Origin: Betaproteobacteria bacterium UBA2293
GTDB taxonomy: Bacteria; Pseudomonadota; Gammaproteobacteria; Burkholderiales; Rhodocyclaceae
Length of the DNA: 17,108 bases
Reading direction: 5' to 3'
Assembly: GCA_002345845.1 (NCBI GenBank)
Contig: DDWF01000310.1
Location: forward strand, 1 to 17,108
Part shown: in pieces, positions 15,467-17,108 of the stretch
Layout of the letters: the number at the start of each line of letters is the position of its first letter
Position numbering within the stretch: position 1 is the first letter of the stretch
The notes under the pieces: generated by a model
What the model saw: only the letters and a program-made list of their open reading frames with translations
The model's database searches: none
What the model was told of the DNA's origin: nothing
Position numbers and translations under genes: made by a program

Positions 15467-15492
15467 AACCCTGAATATCGCCCCGATATAAG
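15463..15492 (+). promoter_or_regulatory. Promoter of the fmdB-DUF502-aspS unit
   Basis: TTGAAA (15463-15468), overlapping the pilD stop codon, an 18-bp spacer and TATAAG (15487-15492) make a fair sigma-70 promoter. The leader before the fmdB-type start would be about 37 nt. A second -10-like TACAAT at 15510-15515 lacks a -35. Confidence 0.5.
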
Positions 15493-15536
15493 CGCTTCCC
15501 GGATTCGGATACAATTCAAGGTTTTGGAGGACTCCC

Positions 15537-15788
15537 ATGCCGATTTACGAATATCGCTGCGACTCCTGCGGTTTTCAGAAGGAACACCTGCAGAAAATGA
15601 GCGACGCTCCGCTCACCGCCTGCCCTGGATGCGGACAGGAAAGCTATGCCAAACTGCTTTCTGCCGCCGGTTTCCAGTTAAAGGGTAGCGGCTGGTACGC
15701 CACCGACTTCAAGGGCGGCAGCAAGCCGGCAACCCCGCCCCCGTGCCAGACCGGGGAAGGAAGCTGCTCATCGTGCGTGGCCAGCTGA
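15537..15788 (+). CDS. FmdB-family zinc-ribbon protein
   Basis: Small protein of 83 residues with the FmdB/CxxC_CxxC_SSSS zinc ribbon at its N-terminus: MPIYEYRCDSCG (C8, C11) and TACPGCG (C29, C32). The family was named from a putative regulator next to a formamidase gene; its real function is unknown. The C-terminus is a flexible Gly/Pro/Ser tail with three further cysteines (C70, C77, C80). GGAGG lies 7 nt before ATG 15537, an excellent ribosome binding site. It overlaps the DUF502 gene by 16 bp. The trio of FmdB-type, DUF502 and aspS is a neighbourhood I associate with beta- and gammaproteobacteria. Confidence 0.93.
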   Translation: MPIYEYRCDSCGFQKEHLQKMSDAPLTACPGCGQESYAKLLSAAGFQLKGSGWYATDFKGGSKPATPPPCQTGEGSCSSCVAS

Positions 15789-16402
15789 TCAAGCGCTACT
15801 TCATTACGGGACTCCTGATCTGGGTCCCGTTGGTCATCACCGCCTGGGTGCTGTCGACGATCGTCAACACGCTCGACCAGTCGCTACACCTGTTGCCGGA
15901 AGTTCTGCATCCGCGGAACCTGTTCGGCTTCTCGATTCCCGGCGTCGGCGCCTTGCTGACGCTGGCCATGATCCTGCTGACCGGCCTGCTGGCCGCCAAT
16001 TTCATTGGCCAGAAGTTGGTCGGCTGGTGGGATAAGCTGCTGTCGCGTATCCCGGTTGTCAATTCGGTTTACAAGGCGGTCAAACAGGTATCCGACACCC
16101 TGTTCGCCCCCAACGGTAACGCCTTTCGCAAGGCGCTGCTGGTCCAGTATCCACGCGAAGGCGCCTGGACCATTGCCTTCCTGACGGGGGCGCCCGGCGG
16201 CGACATCCGCAACCATCTCCACGGCGATTTCGTTAGCGTTTACGTGCCGACGACGCCCAACCCCACCTCCGGCTTCTTCCTGATGATGCCGAAGGCGGAT
16301 GTCGTCGAACTCGACATGACGGTCGACGAAGCTCTCAAATACATCATTTCGATGGGTGTCGTGGCTCCTCAGCCGCGTGCCCGCGTCGTTACCCACATCT
16401 AA
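15773..16402 (+). CDS. DUF502 family inner-membrane protein
   Basis: Conserved membrane protein of unknown function, 209 residues from GTG 15773. I choose this start because it gives the family's [20 protein letters not shown]-terminus and AAGGAAG lies 9 nt upstream; a GTG at 15743 would add ten atypical residues. Two membrane helices (about 10-30 and 57-80) are followed by a soluble domain with conserved blocks [37 protein letters not shown] and the [16 protein letters not shown] motif. It overlaps the FmdB-type gene, so it is translationally coupled to it, and aspS starts 20 bp after its stop codon. No function can be read from the sequence. Confidence 0.92.
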   Translation: MRGQLIKRYFITGLLIWVPLVITAWVLSTIVNTLDQSLHLLPEVLHPRNLFGFSIPGVGALLTLAMILLTGLLAANFIGQKLVGWWDKLLSRIPVVNSVYKAVKQVSDTLFAPNGNAFRKALLVQYPREGAWTIAFLTGAPGGDIRNHLHGDFVSVYVPTTPNPTSGFFLMMPKADVVELDMTVDEALKYIISMGVVAPQPRARVVTHI

Positions 16403-16422
16403 GCAACCCCCTGGAAAGTTTC

Positions 16423-17108
16423 ATGCGTACCCATTATTGCGGACAACTCAATGCCGCCCTCGACGGGCAAATCGTCACCCTGTGCGGCTGGGCCCACCGT
16501 CGTCGCGACCACGGCGGCGTCATCTTCATCGATCTGCGTGACCGCGAAGGTCTGGCCCAGGTAGTTTGCGACCCGGATCGTGCTGATTCTTTCAAGATTG
16601 CCGAATCCGTCCGCAACGAGTTCTGCCTGAAGATCACCGGCAAGGTCCGCCCGCGCCCGGCCGGGACGACCAACGCCAACCTGGCTTCCGGCGAGATCGA
16701 GATTCTCTGCCATGAGATCGAAGTCCTGAACCCCTCGGTCACCCCACCCTTCCAGCTCGACGACGAGAACCTCACCGAAAACGTCCGCCTGACCCATCGT
16801 GTCATCGACCTGCGCCGGCCGCAGATGCAGAACAACCTGATGCTGCGCTACAAGACGGCGCGCGCCTTCCGTCGCTTCCTCGACGACAATGGTTTTGTCG
16901 ATATCGAGACGCCGATGCTGACCAAGTCCACGCCGGAAGGCGCCCGCGACTACCTCGTGCCGTCGCGCGTCCATCCCGGCCAGTTCTTTGCCCTGCCGCA
17001 ATCCCCGCAGCTGTTCAAGCAGCTGCTGATGGTCGCCGGCTTCGACCGCTACTATCAGATCACCAAGTGCTTCCGCGACGAAGACCTGCGTGCCGACCGC
17101 CAGCCGGA
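16423..17108 (+). CDS. aspS: Aspartate--tRNA ligase (Asp/Asn, probably non-discriminating), 3' end beyond window
   Basis: Class IIb synthetase that charges tRNA-Asp. The first 228 codons are present; the gene runs off the right edge with no stop. It begins [11 protein letters not shown], preceded by GGAAAG. Seen: the OB-fold anticodon-binding domain (about 15-110), motif 1 region ([29 protein letters not shown]), [20 protein letters not shown], and motif 2 ([13 protein letters not shown]) at the edge. H30 in RRRDHGG and G81 in VRPRPAG align with the two residues reported to make the Pseudomonas aeruginosa enzyme non-discriminating; E. coli AspRS has Leu at the first position. The enzyme would then also make Asp-tRNA-Asn for GatCAB. 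No asnS or gat genes are in view to test this. Confidence 0.96.
   Translation, partial: MRTHYCGQLNAALDGQIVTLCGWAHRRRDHGGVIFIDLRDREGLAQVVCDPDRADSFKIAESVRNEFCLKITGKVRPRPAGTTNANLASGEIEILCHEIEVLNPSVTPPFQLDDENLTENVRLTHRVIDLRRPQMQNNLMLRYKTARAFRRFLDDNGFVDIETPMLTKSTPEGARDYLVPSRVHPGQFFALPQSPQLFKQLLMVAGFDRYYQITKCFRDEDLRADRQP

Noticed and set aside
15743..15772. Upstream GTG start for the DUF502 protein
   Set aside because: It would add ten residues not typical of the family; GTG 15773 has a better-placed ribosome binding site and the conserved N-terminus.
1..17108. Mobile elements, CRISPR arrays, tRNA or rRNA genes
   Set aside because: I looked for transposase or integrase motifs, regularly spaced repeats and tRNA-like cloverleaf ends and saw none. 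A tRNAscan or Infernal run would be decisive.

Overview
The window looks like ordinary chromosome from a betaproteobacterium. Rhodocyclales (Dechloromonas/Azonexus-like) is my best guess, from the protein sequences, the GC-rich coding DNA and the gene neighbourhoods. No phage, insertion sequence, integron, CRISPR array, tRNA or rRNA gene is visible. Almost every gene is a recognisable core gene, packed in short operons. The least explained stretch is the roughly 0.5 kb without a gene between rplM and an osmC-family gene (about 4091-4601).

Layout. At 1-50 a strong promoter fires leftward out of the window. Positions 92-1462 (+) encode a membrane-anchored M23 peptidoglycan endopeptidase. Converging on it is a minus-strand group: a DUF6776-type membrane coiled-coil protein, a bactofilin and the Fe-S carrier ErpA (3080-1521). 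Then comes rplM-rpsI (4090-3260, minus) with a near-consensus promoter and a classic terminator. The gap at 4201-4601 holds what looks like a complete small-RNA gene on the minus strand: promoter, about 110 nt with two CUCCUCC anti-Shine-Dalgarno motifs, and an intrinsic terminator. It also holds several symmetric operator-like sites. An OsmC-family protein (4602-5030, +) converges on a minus-strand operon rppH - CNP1-like - coq7 (6731-5037). Divergent from rppH is proS (6843-8573, +), overlapped by a secreted lytic transglycosylase (8561-9172). ffh (minus, 10566-9199) is divergent from a CcsA/YpjD-type membrane protein (10596-11435), with only 29 bp between the two start codons. The type IV pilus set pilB-pilC-pilD (11662-15466) follows. 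Last is a probable operon fmdB-type zinc ribbon - DUF502 membrane protein - aspS (15537 to beyond the right edge).

How they fit together. The first group mixes envelope shape (M23 peptidase, bactofilin) with Fe-S delivery. The rppH group mixes mRNA 5'-end decay with ubiquinone synthesis. pilBCD supplies the extension motor, platform and prepilin peptidase of a type IV pilus, with no pilin gene in the window. Translation is represented by S9, L13, ProRS, AspRS and SRP. The AspRS carries residues expected of a non-discriminating enzyme, which implies GatCAB-dependent Asn-tRNA synthesis.

The best candidate for something undescribed is the small RNA and its regulated promoter region. It is predicted from sequence alone; no expression or conservation data were available.
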